Assembly: GCF_900142785.1 (NCBI RefSeq)
Contig: NZ_FRCD01000004.1
Location: 186,001-250,000 of the forward strand
DNA length: 64,000 bases
Direction: 5' to 3'
Source of the DNA: Chryseobacterium carnipullorum
GTDB lineage: Bacteria > Bacteroidota > Bacteroidia > Flavobacteriales > Weeksellaceae
The notes beneath the pieces are model-generated. The model had not been told where the DNA came from and made no database searches. It worked only from the letters and a program-made list of their open reading frames with translations. The position numbers and the translations under genes were made by a program. Of the stretch, positions 61,601 to 64,000 are shown piece by piece (position 1 is the first letter of the stretch; each line of letters starts with the position of its first letter).

Positions 61601-63430
61601 TTACTTCGCTTTGCTAATGTCCGTCAGTGAATTCAGGAATGCGATAACCTGTTTGATCTCCGTTTTTGTCAATTCCAGTTTATCCGGTGGCAAGGTTTGG
61701 TTTTTCACCTTTAGCCCCAGACCTTCTCCTCCACCTTCATTGTAAAAATCCATTACTTCTTCCAGCGTGTTGAAAGCTCCGTTATGGAAATAAGGCTTTG
61801 TAAGGGCAATATTTCTTACCGTAACCGTTTTGAAGGAGTAATCATAGATCCATGATTTTTCTTTTTTCACAGGACTGTTGGCTCTTCCCAGATCGGAATC
61901 TAACTCCACAGGAAGCTGGCTGACAGGTTTCTTCGTTATTCCTAAAACTTCAGATTCATTTTCATTAAAAAACGGAGGTACCAAACCTGAGAAATGAGGG
62001 GCAAAATGGCATGTGGCACAGTTGGCTTTGCCCATAAATAAATTATAGCCTTTCTTAACATCATCTGAAACATCTTTCTCATTTCTCATAAAACGGTCAA
62101 AATCACTATCAAAAGAATACAGGGAAGCTACATAAGAGCTAAGGGCTTTGGAAAAATTTTCTTTGTTTATTTTGCCATCTCCAAAAGCTGTACGAAAGGC
62201 TTTTTTATACTCAGGTTTTGTTTTTAATTTTTTGATGATGTCTTCATAGCTGGTATTGAACTCATCATTATTGTAGATCACATGTTCAGCCTGCTGTTCC
62301 AGGTAAAAAGCACGAAGGTCATAGAAAAATCTTTTGGCAAAGACTGCATTATAAAGAGAGGGTGAATTCCTTAGTACTGTTTTTCCCTCCACATTGCTCG
62401 GCGATTTTGCTTTAAGATCCGTAAAAGCATTTTCCTGAAGATGGCAGGCTGCACAACTCACTTTACCGTTTTGACTTAAATTCTGATCATAGAAAATAGA
62501 TTTTCCGAGATTCCGGAGATCTTCATTATCTTCCGGAGATTTGAGCAGAGTATAAAAATAAGGATCTAGAAAATCACTGCTGAATAGATTCTTACTCTTT
62601 ATATTCCAGCCGGAAAACTCTTTAAGATCATCTTCTCTTCCGTCCCACTTTCCGAATTCTTCATACAAAGGCTGAATATATTTTTTATAAAATTCAATTC
62701 TGTCAAAAGTTGCAAAATCTTTATTGGTTGCAAGATAACTGATCCCTTCAGTAAGAATCTGATTGGCTTTCTGCACATTATAGTTTTTAAAATAGGAATC
62801 GCTATTGAGGTATTTTTTAATTCCTGTAAACGCATGTCCGGCTTCCTCAGAACTATTCAGGGAACCGGGTGTGTCAAAACCTGTTACTCCAAGAGTGTAG
62901 ATTCTTATTAACTCGACTCTTAGAGGCAGTGTCTTGTTATTTCCGCGGCTTAAACCATTCTTTACAGCACTCAGGTAAAAACTTGAATAAGAATTGTACA
63001 GAAAGTCTGTAATAGTCTTGATCTTTTCTTTTTCGTCTCCGGCCTCATCTGAAAATATCAGTTCATCTAAAACCTGAAGTCCCTCCGGTGGCAAAGTGTA
63101 AGAGGACGTTCCTGCTGCTTCTATATGAAAAAGCGGAGCCGCATTAAGATGGGTTTTTGTAAATTCCGGATAATGGTAAGCAATATAGAATTCGACTTCT
63201 TTAAATGAATTTCTCGTAGTGCTTAGGGAATTTCTGAGTTCTTCAACAGTAATCTTATCTTCTGAGAATTGATAGACGTCTGATTTCAGCTGTTCAAGCC
63301 TGTTTTTAAAATCGGACAACCCTTTATTGACAAAAGTATTTTCATTTTCTCCTCCTTTATCAATGGGGTTAAAAGACATGACAGCAAAACCTATCAACAC
63401 AATCACAGCTAGCAACGGATACAATCTCAT
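61601..63430 (-). CDS. Di-haem cytochrome c peroxidase family protein with long N-terminal extension
   Basis: This 609-aa protein has an N-terminal membrane/signal segment (LLAVIVLIGFAVMSF), then about 280 residues of helical sequence with no clear family. The C-terminal half is a MauG/CcpA-like di-haem peroxidase with two CxxCH haem sites, CAACH (VSCAACHLQENAF) and CATCH (NCATCHFAPH). It also has the KTVTVRNIALTKPYFHNGAF block, which is conserved in these enzymes. Typical CcpA proteins are about 320-350 aa, so the N-terminal part is an extra domain. It probably reduces peroxide in the periplasm. A TACTTTTG box is just upstream. Confidence 0.9.
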   Translation of the reverse strand: MRLYPLLAVIVLIGFAVMSFNPIDKGGENENTFVNKGLSDFKNRLEQLKSDVYQFSEDKITVEELRNSLSTTRNSFKEVEFYIAYHYPEFTKTHLNAAPLFHIEAAGTSSYTLPPEGLQVLDELIFSDEAGDEKEKIKTITDFLYNSYSSFYLSAVKNGLSRGNNKTLPLRVELIRIYTLGVTGFDTPGSLNSSEEAGHAFTGIKKYLNSDSYFKNYNVQKANQILTEGISYLATNKDFATFDRIEFYKKYIQPLYEEFGKWDGREDDLKEFSGWNIKSKNLFSSDFLDPYFYTLLKSPEDNEDLRNLGKSIFYDQNLSQNGKVSCAACHLQENAFTDLKAKSPSNVEGKTVLRNSPSLYNAVFAKRFFYDLRAFYLEQQAEHVIYNNDEFNTSYEDIIKKLKTKPEYKKAFRTAFGDGKINKENFSKALSSYVASLYSFDSDFDRFMRNEKDVSDDVKKGYNLFMGKANCATCHFAPHFSGLVPPFFNENESEVLGITKKPVSQLPVELDSDLGRANSPVKKEKSWIYDYSFKTVTVRNIALTKPYFHNGAFNTLEEVMDFYNEGGGEGLGLKVKNQTLPPDKLELTKTEIKQVIAFLNSLTDISKAK

Positions 63431-63821
63431 GAATTTTTAGCGGCAAAAGTAGCGTTCCCATGTTATGTTAAGTTTAAGGCCAGATTAAAAAATGTTTATA
63501 TTTTACAGTAAAATAGAGGCTGGAACTTATTTTAGACGGGAATTTATTGAAGTCAACGTAAAATTTGATAAAACGAGCACTGAAAGAAGAAAAAATTCCG
63601 TGACCCGCTCTGCTTTTGGCTTCCATCATTTTCAACGACGATCTTCATGCTGTCATCCATAACAATTAGAAATATTTTTATTAATTTTAAACCCCGAAAT
63701 CAAATTCATTATACCTAAAGAGGACTGACTTCTTCATGCCGGTTAAAAAAATGATGACGAAAGATATTGGGAGAGGATTTTTTTTAACATCAATTTCAGC
63801 AGATTAAAACAAAATATTAAT
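63431..63821. other. Intergenic region before the truncated gene at the window edge
   Basis: The 391-bp gap has a minus-strand TACTTTTG -7 box at 63444-63451 for the peroxidase gene. Otherwise I see only a weak 56-codon frame (63492-63662) that I do not accept as a gene. No strong hairpin was found. Confidence 0.5.
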
Positions 63822-64000
63822 ATGAAAACAAAAGTATTATTTGCTTTTGCGGCAGGTTTTCTTTCCATCTGTGCCTATTCGCAGAAAAAAGAAATGGCTG
63901 TATATGCAGAAAAGAAAGGTAATGATTATTACCTGATACGGCTTGAACAGGATCAACCAATCCCCAACGTTTACGTCTATTCCAACGGAGTGACAAAACC
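63822..64000 (+). CDS. Secreted protein, N-terminal fragment (runs off the window)
   Basis: The first 59 codons of a gene start at the ATG at 63822. A signal peptide (MKTKVLFAFAAGFLSICAYS) is clear. The mature part continues with QKKEMAVYAEKKGNDYYLIRLE, a polar, beta-like start. Too little is present to assign a family. No consensus promoter is found in the immediate upstream sequence. Confidence 0.75.
   Translation, partial: MKTKVLFAFAAGFLSICAYSQKKEMAVYAEKKGNDYYLIRLEQDQPIPNVYVYSNGVTK

Noticed and set aside
63492..63662. 56-codon open frame in the gap before the truncated last gene
   Set aside because: The translation looks like noise (Arg/Ser/Cys/His-rich end), there is no promoter or family match and no coding pattern.

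Overview
The window looks like chromosome from a Weeksellaceae flavobacterium, most likely Chryseobacterium or a close relative. The base composition is AT-rich. Several genes have Bacteroidota-type promoters (TTG, about 20 nt, then TAnnTTTG). Two proteins carry type IX secretion C-terminal sorting domains, and GLPGLI, DUF6157 and GEVED families are present. No rRNA, tRNA or CRISPR array was found. Most of the region is ordinary core genome made of short transcription units on both strands, with strong hairpin terminators at many convergent gene ends.

Layout. 0-6 kb: the end of an AraC regulator, an SDR oxidoreductase, a KAS III-like synthase and a large SWIM/SNF2 helicase. 6-7.6 kb: one IS1182-type transposase between two matching inverted hairpins. 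7.7-13.8 kb: a GEVED/T9SS protein, a short endonuclease V, VOC and GNAT proteins, an M28 peptidase lipoprotein and an aminotransferase. 14-19.3 kb: a membrane pyrophosphatase fused to an OmpA-like domain, an amidohydrolase lipoprotein and soluble pyrophosphatase. 19.3-25 kb: membrane protein, PhyH dioxygenase, FemAB-like protein, RadC, L,D-transpeptidase-like lipoprotein and LolD-like ATPase. 25-31 kb: an orphan 388-aa protein, PDH E2 and E1 alpha, a PAP2-like membrane protein, a BlaI-like regulator and an RRM protein. 31.4-37 kb: small HTH protein, DUF6157, thioesterase, an HMA-AraC regulator, a copper P1B-ATPase with five N-terminal metal-binding modules, and DUF72. 37-46 kb: polysaccharide deacetylase, YggS, a sigma-54 activator without a DNA-binding domain, MATE pump, GLPGLI protein, GNAT, Crp/Fnr and HAD proteins, with paired families of intergenic palindromes. 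46-59 kb: S9 peptidase, a 53-aa double-glycine leader peptide, DoxX, Era, Crp/Fnr, an SMR transporter, methyltransferase, Map, acyl-ACP desaturase, GpmI, an eIF1-like factor and an LRR protein. 59-64 kb: a PhoX-like T9SS protein with a GATA microsatellite upstream, a large di-haem peroxidase and a truncated secreted protein at the edge.

Genes that probably work together: the two pyrophosphatases (PPi energy conservation and PPi removal); PDH E1 alpha with E2; the HMA-AraC regulator with the copper ATPase; and the map-methyltransferase pair, joined by an overlapping stop/start. I found no gene cluster that I can defend as a new multi-gene system. The most unusual items are the pyrophosphatase-OmpA fusion, the sigma-54 activator without HTH, the double-glycine peptide, the matching hairpins around the IS, the clustered palindromes at 42.5-44.4 kb and the orphan protein at 25.3 kb.
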